Source: Xenopus tropicalis
Taxonomy: Eukaryota > Chordata > Amphibia > Anura > Pipidae
Length of the DNA: 64,000 bases
Direction of reading: 5' to 3'
Assembly (NCBI RefSeq): GCF_000004195.4
Contig: NC_030677.2
Coordinates: 65,744,222 to 65,808,221, forward strand
Position numbers and translations under genes: made by a program. The notes under the pieces are model-generated. The model did not search any database, had not been told where the DNA came from, and saw only the letters and a list, made by a program, of their open reading frames with translations. Below are positions 1 through 10,208 of this stretch, piece after piece (the first letter of the stretch is position 1; every line of letters begins with the position of its first letter).

Positions 1-1501
1 CAATGCAGGTATTTAGGAAATGCTAGCATCATGACAGGTGGTTTTGTCGCTGGCACAGGTGGGTCTGGTCTAATAATTGCACCATTCATTCATACATTTA
101 TTACTATTGAGGAAGGAAGTCCTAAATATTAAGTGGTAATTGGTAATTCCCTAAATGCCAGCAGCAAAAGTAATGTGCTTCTGTTCATAGAAGAGTCCTT
201 GAAATACCATCAGCTAAGGTCAGCAATCACTAATTTGTGTTTTTAATCTAATTATATAATGTCCATTTCCTCTGAAATGAACCAAACGATTCACATATTT
301 GTAGGGACCCATTGGGTTAACAATCTGTATGGCCTTATTCCCTACCACTTCCTAGTTGCTGTTACTATTTAGAAATACATGTTGCCAATTTTGCTATTTA
401 GATATGTGAAGTTATAGGCCCTTAGAAGGGGTGGCAACTTCCTGCACACTGTAATATAGTGTCAGGCAGGAGGTGGGCACTAATTCTTTCCTTCAGAAGG
501 TTGTGTTCCAGGGAGCCTGGACCAACTAAGCTCAGACGCATCTAGCCAAGAGGAAAGCCACGGCTCTAGAGATAAAAGTCGTGAAGCAAGGACCCTGTAA
601 ATGAGGGTAAGACAATGTGCAGATAAGCTATTTGTGAGAGCATGTTCTAGGAGCATTAGAGTCATGTGTAACCATGCTCTCTACCATCTAGCTGGACATT
701 GCTTGATACTAGCCAAAATAAGGTTACATATTATTCCACATTAAAACATAATAATGTTTAGCCCAGTTGTCGATAACATGGAAAAAAGGACAGAAAAATA
801 GGCAGTGTGTGGGGGCTGTCTTAGGTCCAATAAAGTATTTCAGATATGGGCTCCAGACTCTTGCAAAACAAGAAACCTACTTCATCGCCTAGCACTTATA
901 TTGTGTGGTCATGTAGTCTGGAACTGGTACCAGCCAACACCAAGCCAACTTTTTAAATCCAAAGTAGTTCCATCCCAAACCTAACGGCAGCTAAAACTTG
1001 AACTGTTTGTTACATAGTTAAAAAGTTGATGACAGCGTGACACACACAGAATGAAGGTAGGCAATAGTTCCCAATACTATTCTTTTTTATTCAAATGTAT
1101 TTATAAAAATACAGAAACAATGGCAATTTACTAAACTGAGCAATGCTGTGCTTTGCCATAGGCACCCCAGGTGTATACCACTGGTTGTGAAATTAGGATG
1201 TAGATCATGTCATTTCAGACCTATAAGCAGCACATGTTTTCTAGATAACTGTAAATATCCAAGCACCCTTTTAGACATTCCCATCCATTTACTGATTCAA
1301 CATTGCTTCTTATTAATGTGCAAAAACATGTGCTATTGGTAGGTTTTGAAGACTGGTTTGCAGAGAAAAGAAATAGAAGATTAAGCCAGAGATTGCAGAC
1401 TGCATTTTTTTTGTATACGATCACATGATAAAATGTTATCAAATAATAGATCCCTGTTCAATGTTTTCAAACCTTATAAGGATATTTATGCTACTTATAG
1501 C
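1..1501. other. Unique AT-rich non-coding DNA
   Basis: No repeat family, RNA gene or credible exon was recognised here. Open frames are short, lack family motifs and are interrupted on both strands. Likely intergenic or intronic. Confidence 0.5.
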
Positions 1502-1643
1502 CCCATATGTGATAAAAGGCACCAAGTTTGCCCAGGAGCAGTAACCAATGGCAACCAGGTGACCAGTAAATGCTTCCTACGGATTGGTTGAGATTGGTTA
1601 CTGCTCCTGGGCAAACTTAATGCTTTTTATTACATAACCCCCA
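1502..1643. mobile_element. Foldback MITE
   Basis: The two ends are inverted copies of each other over about 50 nt. The core arm AGTTTGCCCAGGAGCAGTAA near 1528 is repeated in inverse orientation as TTACTGCTCCTGGGCAAACT near 1599. Outer ends TATGTGATAAAAGG and the complement of its partner differ at a few sites. It has no coding capacity. I recognise the sequence as a dispersed Xenopus family; its superfamily and target duplication are not clear. Confidence 0.75.
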
Positions 1644-2465
1644 TATTATATAAATGGTTTTTTGTTTGTTTTTTTAAATGAAACCTCCACATTTTTGTAA
1701 TCAAAATCATTTTTTTCAGTGATTGTTCGAAGAACATTTTTTTTTTGCAAGGGAGCAAGTTGGGCAAACTTTCCATTTACTGACCCTCTTAACAGAGCCT
1801 AATGTTAACTTTCTTACTTTGTGTTGCTCAGAAAAAAACTTGTTAGTGCATATGTCCACAACATTAAGTGAAATATTTCAGCAGCTTTAGAGCATAGGAA
1901 GCTGCTATGTCCATCATCAGTCGGCACTCTCAAGTTGCATTGTGCTGATTTATGTCCTTATAATACCAGATTAAAATACTGCTAGAAGCAATTTTTTTGC
2001 ACAAGGGTCATTTTAAAATATTTAAAAAGCAGCACTGACATGGCAGGCAGTTGAAATGGAAGTTTGTGAAAAGCTATACAATTGCATACAATATTCATGA
2101 GACTCTGCTATAAAATATTTACTCAAACACCACCAAGGCTCCACTAAGCAAACTGATGCCCACCTGGTGGGCAGTCTCATCTACCCAAAACAAATATATA
2201 TACAGTACATTATTTTTATGCTACACATTTTTATAACAGTGCAAGATGAGGACCAGCACTAATTTACTAGGTGGATAAAACATTTGTTTCAATGCTTTGT
2301 CTATCATCCATGGCCATAATCAAGATGTCTTGTTATGTGACTTTCTGTATTCTGCCTACCTGCTCAGCACCTGCCTCTCTCCTGCTCTTAGCTGTGTGCC
2401 ACACATACATTGCTCTGTATACCCTGCAAGCAGCACAGGCTCTGATATGTCTCAATCTATGGCTT
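1644..2465. other. Unique non-coding DNA upstream of the BEL/Pao remnant
   Basis: A 5' long terminal repeat of the BEL/Pao element would be expected near here. I could not match any segment to sequence after 6640, so no LTR is called. Nothing else is recognised. Confidence 0.4.
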
Positions 2466-2469
2466 CTGT

Positions 2470-2900
2470 TACATATATTTCAGAAAATGTGTGTCAAGAA
2501 CCAGAGCTCACTCATGTGCAGAACAGCACCATTTTGCCAGGGCAAAGTGTCCGATCCAAAAGAAAGATCAAACCAACAACTAAAGTAAAAGAAAACTTTG
2601 AAGCTACTAAAGAGCAACTCTCAAATAATCTCACTGAGATATGGAACAAAACAGTATATTGCATGTCTGTTGTTAGTGAACCTGACCAGCAAGTACTGCA
2701 AATGCTTTAATACTGCCTTTGAAAATTATTTCAGAGTGAATATTAAATATTCATCTGTCCTAAAAAGCAGCAACACAGGAGAGTCTCTGGAAGAATTAAA
2801 TAGATTAAATTGGCTGAATCAGCAAAGGATCAGCCTAGTACAAGAGACTAAAGCAAAAGCTCAAGAAAAAAATCACACATCATGTTTCCGCACCTACTAG
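2470..2900 (+). pseudogene. BEL/Pao gag, N-terminal fragment
   Basis: The readable segment near 2540-2710 has the basic stretch RSKRKIKPTTKVKENFEATK followed by a helical region ending in QQVLQML, as in the N-terminus of Pao-type gag. A frameshift moves the reading into the next frame, where ENYFRVNIKYSSVLKSSNT continues to a stop near 2900. Gag forms the intracellular particle of the retroelement. The part upstream of 2510 is cysteine-rich and less certain. The fragment ends about 45 bases before a foldback MITE and resumes after it. Confidence 0.65.
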
Positions 2901-2946
2901 ACAATAAATGGTCTTCCAGATCTTCACATTCAAGGTATTCTACACA

Positions 2947-3426
2947 AAGGGGCACATTTACTAACCCACGAACGGGCCGAATGTGTCTGATTGCGTTTTT
3001 TTCATAGTGATCGGTAATTTTGCGATTTTTTCGGCGTCTTTACGACTTTTTCGTATTTTTTGCGATTTTTTCGGCGTCTTTACGATTTTTGCGTAAAAAC
3101 GCGAGTTTTTCGGCGTCTTTACAATTTTTGAGTAAAAACGCGAGTTTTTCGTAGCCATTACGAAAGTTGCGCAAAGTCGCGATTTTTTCGCGAAGTGTTA
3201 ACGCTACGAAAAAATCGCGACTTTGCGCAACTTTCGTAATGGCTACGAAAAACTCGCGTTTTTACTCAAAAATCGTAAAGACGCCGAAAAACTCGCGTTT
3301 TTACGCAAAAATCGTAAAGACGCCGAAAAAAATCGCAAAAAATACGAAAAAGTCGCAAAATGTTCGTTTCCAATTGGAATTTTTCCAATTCGGATTCGAA
3401 ATCGTGTCTTAGTAAATCAGCCCCTT
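2947..3426. mobile_element. Large palindromic foldback MITE, copy 1 (internally deleted)
   Basis: Ends are AAGGGGCACATTTACTAA and its near-inverse finishing in GCCCCTT. The two arms are about 220-240 nt and meet near 3198 around GTCGCGATTTTTTCG / CGAAAAAATCGCGAC. Each arm contains repeats of a roughly 30-nt unit built on TTTTTCGGCGTCTTTACGA. Short open frames read as KNSRFYSKIVKTPK repeats, but they are only translations of the palindrome. A fuller copy lies at 28816-29385. This copy interrupts the BEL/Pao gag. Superfamily unassigned. Confidence 0.85.
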
Positions 3427-3497
3427 AGTGAGCAACTACTGAAGACTTGCGCTTATATAGAGACTGCTAAAATAGAGGCCAACTTTGCTAAGTCTCC
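3427..3497 (+). pseudogene. BEL/Pao gag, short internal fragment between two MITEs
   Basis: About 70 bases of gag survive between the foldback and the TTAA MITE. They read EQLLKTCAYIETAKIEANFA, the charged helical part expected before the next gag piece at 3914. The continuity of the reading across both insertions is what shows that this is one interrupted gene. Confidence 0.6.
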
Positions 3498-3501
3498 TTG
3501 A

Positions 3502-3909
3502 AGGAGAAGGAAAGGCTAAGTCACTTGGGGGTGCCAAAATGTTAGGCACCCCCAAGTGACTTAGATCGCTTACCTTTTACCCCGGGCTGGTGTCCCTGTA
3601 CGTAGAGAACAGCACCAGCCCGGGGTTGCAGCGAGCGCTTCCTACTTCCTATTCGCTTGCGCGCGCATGCGCAGTAGAGTGAAAAGCCGAACAAGAAAGT
3701 TGGCTTTTTACTCTACTGCGCATGCGCCAGCCCACGGATTTCGCCGGCAGAAGAAAAAGGACGAAGGAAGCGCTCACTACAATTACCCTGGGCTGGTGCT
3801 GTTTTCTCCTAACAGGGGCACCAGCCCGGGGTACAAGGTAAGCGATCTAAGTCACTTGGGGGTGCCTAACATTTTGGCACCCCCAAGTGACTTAGTCTTT
3901 CCTTCTCCT
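3502..3909. mobile_element. TTAA-flanked MITE (T2/Kolobok-like) with multiple hairpins
   Basis: Ends are AGGAGAAGGAAAG and CTTTCCTTCTCCT, flanked by TTAA at 3910-3913 and a mutated TTGA at 3498-3501. It contains three hairpins: a 20-bp perfect stem at 3516-3535/3545-3564, a mirror copy near 3855-3900, and a central stem made of GCGCATGCGCAGTAGAGTG and its complement. It is non-coding, GC-rich in the middle, and inserted in gag. TTAA duplications and such termini are typical of the Xenopus T2/Kolobok group. Confidence 0.85.
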
Positions 3910-3913
3910 TTAA

Positions 3914-4755
3914 AGCGGAGACTGCTTGTCAGAGGGCAGACATGGAAGCGGAAGCTGCTCTTTAGAGATGGAGATCCTGCAAAAAGAACATGAACAGGCA
4001 GCAGCAATAGCAAGACTGAGAGTTTTAGAACAAGCTGCTAAAGAGAGTCATAGAGACAATGTCAGTCTGACAGGTACAGAAGACTCCTTTAAGCGCATCA
4101 AGGACTATGTCTTGAGCCAAAATAGCAGGCACTCAGCTGCTTCTAATATATCAGACCACACAAACTATTCCTCAAAGCGGTCACTTATAGGTATGGCATG
4201 TTTCACAGCTCCAATCAATATAATTCATATTCTGCTCCTTCTACCTCAATACCTGGGCTTCAACAATCTAGAATTCAAGGTATTGACATACTACTTGAGA
4301 CAGTGTCACACAGTCATCTACCTTCTGCTTACAACGCTGTTGGAGATCCACAACCCACTATGGTAATGGACTCTAAACCTGTTCCTGAACATCTCTGCTT
4401 CACCACTGACTTTCCTCAGTCAGCAGCTCCTTGTCCAAAGCCTGAAAGAACTGAAATTACAGACATTGCCAAGTTCTTGACTCGTCGCAAACTCACCAGC
4501 TCTGCTCTTTCAAAGTTTGTTGACAGAGCAGATATTTCGTCTGCTGCTACACTCTACATAAAGGGCAACTACGGTGAGAAAATTTAAAACCCAAATCGGC
4601 AATGCCTCATCCACTTAAAAAGTGTTGTGGCTTTAGAGCAAAACTCCTTCAGGAACACAAAGAACTTTTAAAGAAATTTGGCATTTGTTACAAGTGCTGC
4701 ACTTCTGTGGAACATCTAGCCAAGGACTGCACAGCTATTATTAAATTATAGAGTG
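3914..4755 (+). pseudogene. BEL/Pao gag, C-terminal part with zinc knuckle
   Basis: After the MITE, gag resumes as KAETACQRADMEAEAAL, shifts frame, and continues with LEMEILQKEHEQAAAIARLR, an Ala/Glu-rich coiled coil typical of Pao gag. A nucleocapsid-type zinc knuckle lies at 4686-4730, with pattern C-x2-C-x5-H-x4-C (CYKCCTSVEHLAKDC). That spacing, with the extra CC, is common in vertebrate BEL/Pao elements. The knuckle would bind the element's RNA. At least two frameshifts are needed, so no product is possible. Confidence 0.75.
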
Positions 4756-4799
4756 CAACAGCAACAAACATGTGTCTGCCCTTCATCTACAACCCTTCT

Positions 4800-6065
4800 C
4801 AGTACTATCTTCCAACACTTCTCCCCAAGGAATCATGGCTCGACCTGGGATGGGTCATCATAGGAAATTTTTGTATATATAGGAAAAAGAAACCCATCAA
4901 TATTTCTCCTTACAAAACTCACATACTCCCCAAATGGACGCAGTACTTATTTTGAACCATGTCCTCATCATTATTGTGTAAAGGAAAGACTTGCCAGCAC
5001 CTCAGAGTGCAGCACATCACACAGAGTGGTGTGAATTCCCACAATAGAAGATAAAAAAGTCCTCAAAATGATAGACAAAGATAACTCCAAAAGCTGGGTG
5101 GCACCTTTGCCCTTTCGCACCCCAAGGCAACATTTGCCTAACAGACAACAAACCAACTCCAGAATTTCCACACCTTAAACAGGAAACCAGAAATGAGAGA
5201 ACATTACTTTGCCTTCATGCAAAAGATGTTTGTCAACAACCATGCTGAACCTGCACCACCATTAAGGGAAGGAGAAGAATGCTGGTTCTTTCCATCCTTT
5301 GGTTTCTACCACCCTCAGAAACCAGGTCAGATAAGGGTAGTATTTGACTAGAGTGCCCAGTATACAGGGTTTCATTAAACAATATTCTTCTCACTGGGCC
5401 CAACTTGAATAAAAGCCTCATAGGGGTTCTAATCCATTTTAGAAAGGAACTTGTGGCAGTAATGGCAGACATTCAGCAGATGTTTCCCTGTTTCATTGTC
5501 CGTGAGGATAACCGGAACTTCCTATGGCACTTGTAACAATGACCTCAATGATGAGGTGACAGACTACTGCATGAGGGTACATGTCTTTGGAAATGGCCTT
5601 TCTCCTGCCTTAGCAATACCTGGGTTGAGAAGGAATGCCCAAGAAGGTGAAATTAACGCGTGCCAGTTTGTTGAGAGGAACTTCTATGTAGATGATGGAC
5701 TAAAATCCTTACCTACTGATAAAGAGGCAATTGATCTCCTCTCAATAATACAAGAACTGTTGTCAGTAGCCAACCTAAGACTTCATAAGATTATCTCTAA
5801 TAGCAGCAAGGTGATAAAGGCATTTAGTTCAGAGGATTACGCTTTAAAGAATCTTGACATAGGGACTGAAACCCCTCCTGTGCAGTGTAGCCTTGGACTG
5901 CTTTGGGATATCCAGAAAGATGCATTTATGTTTCAGGTGTAAACTTGCAACAAGCCTTTCACTAAGCGAGGAGTTCAATCAGTTGTGAATAGCTTATATA
6001 ACCCACTCAGATGTGTGGACTCAGTAACCATCCAAGGAAAAATACTGCTCAGACATCTGAAGTCA
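4800..6065 (+). pseudogene. BEL/Pao reverse transcriptase with connector
   Basis: Upstream pieces WLDLGWVIIGNFCI (about 4840) and SWVAPLPFRTPRQHLP (about 5090) match the linker before Pao RT. The RT follows: PGQIRVVFD near 5320, then RKELVAVMADIQQMFPCFIV near 5445, MRVHVFGNGLSPALAI near 5570, and the catalytic YVDD at 5685-5696. KPFTKRGVQSVVNSLYNPL near 5955 is the conserved thumb segment. The enzyme would copy element RNA into cDNA. There are in-frame stops after VVFD and frameshifts near 5370 and 5530. The longest intact stretch is 5496-5942. The YVDD motif itself is intact, but the gene is dead. Confidence 0.88.
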
Positions 6066-6640
6066 CTGACTGGAACATCCCCTTGTCATGGCACCACATC
6101 TCTACTGATCTTAACCCAGCAGACCTTGCCACCAGATCAACATCTGCCACCTATCTCAGTAAAACAACATTGCTATCAGTACCAGACTTCCTCCAAGAAG
6201 ATATTGTTATGTTATGGTTCCAGTTCCTCCAGGAGACTTTATTTATAGCAGACTCTATGGACGTGAATAGAAACACATCCAACGTCTTTCCAATGTGCTC
6301 TTGAACCACTGGCGAAAAGAGGTGTTTACATGTTCTTAAGAACAAATTGCAATAGGACTTGTTACAAAGACTACAACCAGTGATGACGGCCAAGGTAGAA
6401 GTAAAGGTAACTAAAGGTGACACTTTCTGGATTTTCTTCAGACCTGTTACTGAACTGGTACTACTGATGCCTATGGAAGACTCCCTTTATCCTGATGCCT
6501 CAGCAGATGATATAGACAACATTAAGACTGATATACCAGGATTGGTCTATGTATGGAAGATTTTTCACAGTTTTAGGAAACTTGTCAAGATCTGCATACT
6601 CGTGTCAGTCCAGTGGAGTTAAGCTGTCTGTGGAGATCTG
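6066..6640 (+). pseudogene. BEL/Pao post-RT linker and DUF5641-like tail (integrase mostly deleted)
   Basis: The segment 6075-6215 reads SWHHISTDLNPADLATRSTS, equivalent to the NPADHATR region after Pao RNase H. The next recognisable piece, near 6380-6480, reads VEVKVTKGDTFWIFFRPVTE LVLL, the C-terminal DUF5641-like domain that follows integrase. Only about 150 bases separate the two, so the integrase catalytic core is gone. This deletion, not just point decay, removed mobility. Confidence 0.65.
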
Positions 6641-7214
6641 TTAACAGTGAGTAGTGTTCTGTATTGATCCTGGCCCAAATCTAAGGAAACTATCACTAAG
6701 CACAGCAGGTTGAAACAGAACATGTCTTGATATACTTTCTTGGAGACAATGATCAACAAATGTATGATTTGTCCACTTTATACCTTTGGGCACAAAAGGC
6801 AATTTAAAGTATTTTGTTGCCTGAGCTCTTTGTATGTCTATGGGTGGGAAGTCCACCCCCACACACATACACCAAGATCTCTTACCTCTTAAGTATCATT
6901 GCACTGTATGCTAAAATATAGATGATTCAAGCAATTCAAGCATACCATATAATCGGTGGAGTAAGAAAAGTAGAAGAGAGAGCATTGCCACACCTGTGTT
7001 TGTAGAAATAAAAAAGCATAGCTAGATTCCTGATAATGTTTTAATGCACTTGACAACACAAACAGCTGAACCTCCAAGGGGGAAATATCAGTGTGGAGTA
7101 CATAAAGATGTAAAGTAATGACTGATACCTATTCACCGTCATGGACCAACAGAAACTGCCCACTGCTATCTGCATGCAAGTATGCAGACATATTTGCCAT
7201 CCACATGGACCTGT
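6641..7214. other. Unassigned flank after BEL/Pao
   Basis: The first 250 bases could be a decayed 3' LTR, but no matching 5' copy was found. The rest is unique AT-rich sequence without recognised features. Confidence 0.35.
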
Positions 7215-7218
7215 TTAA

Positions 7219-7699
7219 AGGGGTAGTTCAGCTGTAAATTAACATTTAGTATGATGAAGACATTGATATGAGACTTTTTCCAATTGGTCTTCATGTTTAA
7301 TTTTTTGTGGTTTTTCACTTATTTAGCTTTTTGTTTAGCAGGTTGGTGTTTCAGCAGTTATTTAGTTGGCAGGGTCTCATTTACCTTAGCAACCAGGCAG
7401 TGGTTGGTATTTCAGCAGCTGTCTAGTTGCTAGGGTCTTACTTACCCTTGCAACCAGGCAGTGGTTTGAATGAGAGACTGGAATATGAATAGGAAAGGGT
7501 CTAAATAAATAAATATTGAACAAATTGTAGCCTTACAGAGCAATAGACTTTTAGCTGGAGTGGTCTGTGACCCCCATTTGAAAACTGCAAATATGAAGTC
7601 AAATAATTAAAAAAACTATAAAAAAAAAATAAATAATAAAGACCAATTGAAAAGTCGCTAAAGATAGGATATTTTATAACATAAAGGTGAACAACCCCT
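7219..7699. mobile_element. TTAA-flanked MITE with internal 61-bp duplication
   Basis: Ends are AGGGGTAGTTCAGCTGTAAA and its inverse GGTGAACAACCCCT, flanked by TTAA at 7215-7218 and 7700-7703. An internal unit starting GGTTGG at 7341 is repeated at 7402 with good identity; both units contain 'agcaaccaggcagtgg'-type sequence. It is a well-known Xenopus T2/Kolobok-like family with no coding capacity. Confidence 0.85.
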
Positions 7700-7832
7700 T
7701 TAAGCAGTTGTGGCATATATGTAAATAGGCATCTAGGGCACTAAAATTCCTACATAGCTTTTCTGCATTTTTGTGTATGGAAAGGACATTTCTTTATTCT
7801 GGTATTTCTAGCAATGTTTGTTTTCTTGGACA

Positions 7833-8113
7833 CAGTGTCGGACTGGACCACCAGGATACCAGGAAAACTCCCGGTGGGCCCAGGTGTCAGTGGGCCCTCT
7901 TGCTTCTAAACTATTTAGCCTATTTCATGGTCATTTCCTATTTCTGTATGGGAACAAGGAAGCTTGATAGATGGAAGAACAGATTATAGTATGTAGAGAA
8001 AATAGATAAGGATAATAAAGAGTTTGAGGGAGGAGAGGAGGAATTAAAGTTTTGAGTGTGGGCCCATTGTCCAGGGTTTTCTGGTGGGCCCCTGCCATCT
8101 CAGTCTGACACTG
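7833..8113. mobile_element. hAT-type MITE with perfect 8-bp target duplication
   Basis: Terminal inverted repeats CAGTGTCGGACTGG and CAGTCTGACACTG are flanked by the identical octamer CTTGGACA at 7825-7832 and 8114-8121. An 8-bp duplication with CAG..CTG ends is the signature of hAT transposition. Inner arms share 'ggtgggccca' palindromic sequence. Non-coding. Confidence 0.92.
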
Positions 8114-8254
8114 CTTGGACAGATGCATTTTTATACATAGTAGGCTGAAACATGCTACATTTCTGAGTGGATAACACATCCCATAACAGACTGCTTTATC
8201 TCCTCCAACAATATTACAAACACGATTGCTATCTAATCTTTCAGCCCTGTATAT

Positions 8255-8400
8255 TTCCCATCAGTGATTTATATTGTAAGCTGCTCTGGGCAGGTTTTTC
8301 ACTTCTTACTATTCTTTATTTATATATCACCAACATGTTTGCATGTACTGCATCCCAGTGTTTGGAACTTATAATACTTCTCCTCCGTACATCATGGATG
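8255..8400 (+). repeat. L2-like LINE/SINE tail fragment
   Basis: The phrase 'atattgtaagctgctctgggcagg' followed by an AT-rich end matches the 3' tail shared by L2-type elements elsewhere in the window (16430, 30700, 34360). A second, weaker piece of the same type lies at 8750-8880. Confidence 0.45.
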
Positions 8401-8484
8401 TGATATTAAAATCCACTCTTTCTTGCTCTGCTTCACCTCCTCTCACAACATTATATCATTCTCTCAGTTTCTCTTGAACTTCTG

Positions 8485-8690
8485 CCTCCTGCCATAGGAC
8501 GCCCCCCACACTCAAACACTCCCTAAGTGCAATGACACACAGGGTTATTTCAAGCAATTTGGCGCCTAAGCATTTTATAGCTCCGTGGGAGGGAGTCAAG
8601 TCGTTGAAAATCTCCCCCCATTCTCTCTGAATGTGTATCGCCTGCAAGTGACGGGTGCTTATCACTCCCAAATGAGCAGTGCTGAATTAC
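8485..8690 (-). repeat. Dispersed repeat of the 'gtgtgtcattgcacttaggg' type
   Basis: The minus strand reads CTGTGTGTCATTGCACTTAG near 8530, after a purine-rich stretch. A related copy in plus orientation is at 14385-14575, with GTGTGTGCCATTGCCCTAAG. Layout is similar but identity is low, so both are old copies of one unclassified family. Confidence 0.45.
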
Positions 8691-8889
8691 CCTAAAGACA
8701 CACTTAAAAGGCCTAGTTGATGTAAAGAATCATCATACATTATTTCCATCAACCTTGTGTGTGCATTGTTCTTCTGCCCTTTAAACTATAAGCGCTTAAG
8801 AACAGGGCTAATTAAATATCCCATTATATACTGTATGGTAACCCTTATTTTTTTAATAAAATTGTAAATTTTGTAAATTGCTCTGTAAC

Positions 8890-9279
8890 TTAACAATTGT
8901 TTTGCTTTTTGTTTAAAAAAATAAAACAAACAAATGCTTTCTTATGAGTTACCCCCAGCTTGTTTCACTAGCTAAAATTACACCATAATAAATTAAGCCA
9001 TTATAGCTGCTGTTTATCTGAGTATGGAGTCAATGGAATCTATTTGCCAAGTGGAACATCCCTGAGGTGATAGCGTTCACTGGAAATATTTATTATTGTA
9101 TGCCTATTGGGTATGTGATATTTCGTTTGTACAAGGAAACCTATACTTTCATAGATGGTTGGTGGAATTATGCCAGGGCATCACTCTTGTGTCTGCTGAA
9201 CTTTTGATTTCTTAAGCAAGGCATGAAAACCATGCCACCATAGTATGGCCTGGCACAGTTATGTCTGTATAAACCATAA
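8890..9279. other. Unique non-coding DNA
   Basis: No repeat, gene or regulatory signal was recognised. Confidence 0.4.
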
Positions 9280-9621
9280 TTAAAGGAATACTATACCCCC
9301 AGACTGAATACTTAACCATCTAATAGTTTATATCATATTAAGTTCTCTTGTAAATAATCTTACCTTACTGGAGTATATATAACAGTACATTTCCCTATTA
9401 CATCTTTTAACTTGAGCTATCATTTTGTATTGGTCTGTGTTCTCCCTCAAAGATCACCTGACAGGAAATAATGCAGCTTACACTTTAACAGGAAGAAGTG
9501 TGGGAGCAAATTCATTGGCTGATATGGCGGCCCTAATATTTAAAATGGCTATTTTCTATTTAGGGTTACATATACTAAAAAATAATATTTTTATGAAAAT
9601 GGTTTATTTAGATAAAGCAGG

Positions 9622-9659
<38 letters not shown>

Positions 9660-9726
9660 AATCCAAATGGTGTTCGCACTCCAAGGCTCAATATTATGCG
9701 GGGTGCTTAGCCAAAATTATGTATGC

Positions 9727-9948
9727 ATAGAAAATAATCATCTGTGGCCAGCACACCCTTCAATGTTTCATCAAAAAAATTTTTATTGTAGATATATTGT
9801 TAAAACCAACGTTTCGGTCCTTGTTAGGACCTTTTTTATCCTTGAGAAAGGTCCTAACAAGGACCGAAACGTTGGTTTTAACAATATATCTACAATAAAA
9901 ATTTTTTTGATGAAACATTGAAGGGTGTGCTGGCCACAGATGACTATT

Positions 9949-9954
<6 letters not shown>
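9727..9954. repeat. Nearly perfect 228-bp palindrome
   Basis: Left arm 9727-9834 and right arm 9847-9954 are reverse complements over about 108 nt with very few mismatches. The loop is 12 nt (9835-9846). The arms look like two copies of one repeat unit joined head to head. Confidence 0.9.
9841..9875 (+). other. Hammerhead-like motif
   Basis: TTGAGAA, then a GGTCC/GGACC stem, then CGAAACG, resembles the hammerhead order CUGANGA - stem II - GAAA. Two invariant core positions differ and there is one extra base before stem II, so activity is doubtful. Its inverted partner is in the left arm of the palindrome. Confidence 0.35.
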
Positions 9955-10006
<52 letters not shown>

Positions 10007-10171
10007 CAAGACAAGAGCACAGTTGGTGCTCGAAACGTTGGATCGTTTTCATTAAAAAAAAATTTTGTTTTCTAACAAAGTCCCTGCGTGTGCGGCTCAT
10101 TGTCTTGCTATATACATGGTTTTTGCAAGCACCTGGGGCATTTGATTACTATTAGGGTGTGCTCTGTTCTT

Positions 10172-10208
<37 letters not shown>

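Larger units (their letters stand above)
2470..6640 (+). mobile_element. Degenerate BEL/Pao LTR retrotransposon, interrupted twice
   Basis: Pieces of a BEL/Pao polyprotein follow one another in the right order on the plus strand: gag coiled-coil region, CCHC-type zinc knuckle, reverse transcriptase with YVDD, the post-RT linker, and a DUF5641-like C-terminus. Stops and frameshifts break every domain. Most of RNase H and the integrase core are missing. Two unrelated MITEs (2947-3426 and 3502-3909) sit inside gag. No LTR pair was identified. BEL/Pao elements persist in fish and amphibians and are essentially absent from mammals and birds, which fits a frog source. Family assignment rests on motif order, not on a search. 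Confidence 0.85.
9625..10206. mobile_element. Nested insertion: (TA)n arrays with hammerhead-like repeat units
   Basis: Three TA arrays (9625-9656, 9952-10005, 10176-10206) bracket two non-TA blocks. The first contains a 228-bp palindrome with 'gaccgaaacgttgg' in both arms; the second contains 'gtgctcgaaacgttgg'. This combination of TA arrays and a stem-plus-CGAAACG motif recurs at 39655-40031. Such motifs resemble the hammerhead-bearing ends of Penelope-like elements known from frogs, but that assignment is tentative. Confidence 0.55.

Noticed and set aside
3167..3501. Lys/Arg-rich repeat peptide frames
   Set aside because: They come from the foldback palindrome and mirror each other on the two strands.
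6641..6890. Possible 3' LTR of the BEL/Pao element
   Set aside because: No matching copy was found upstream of gag, and TG..CA ends are not distinct.
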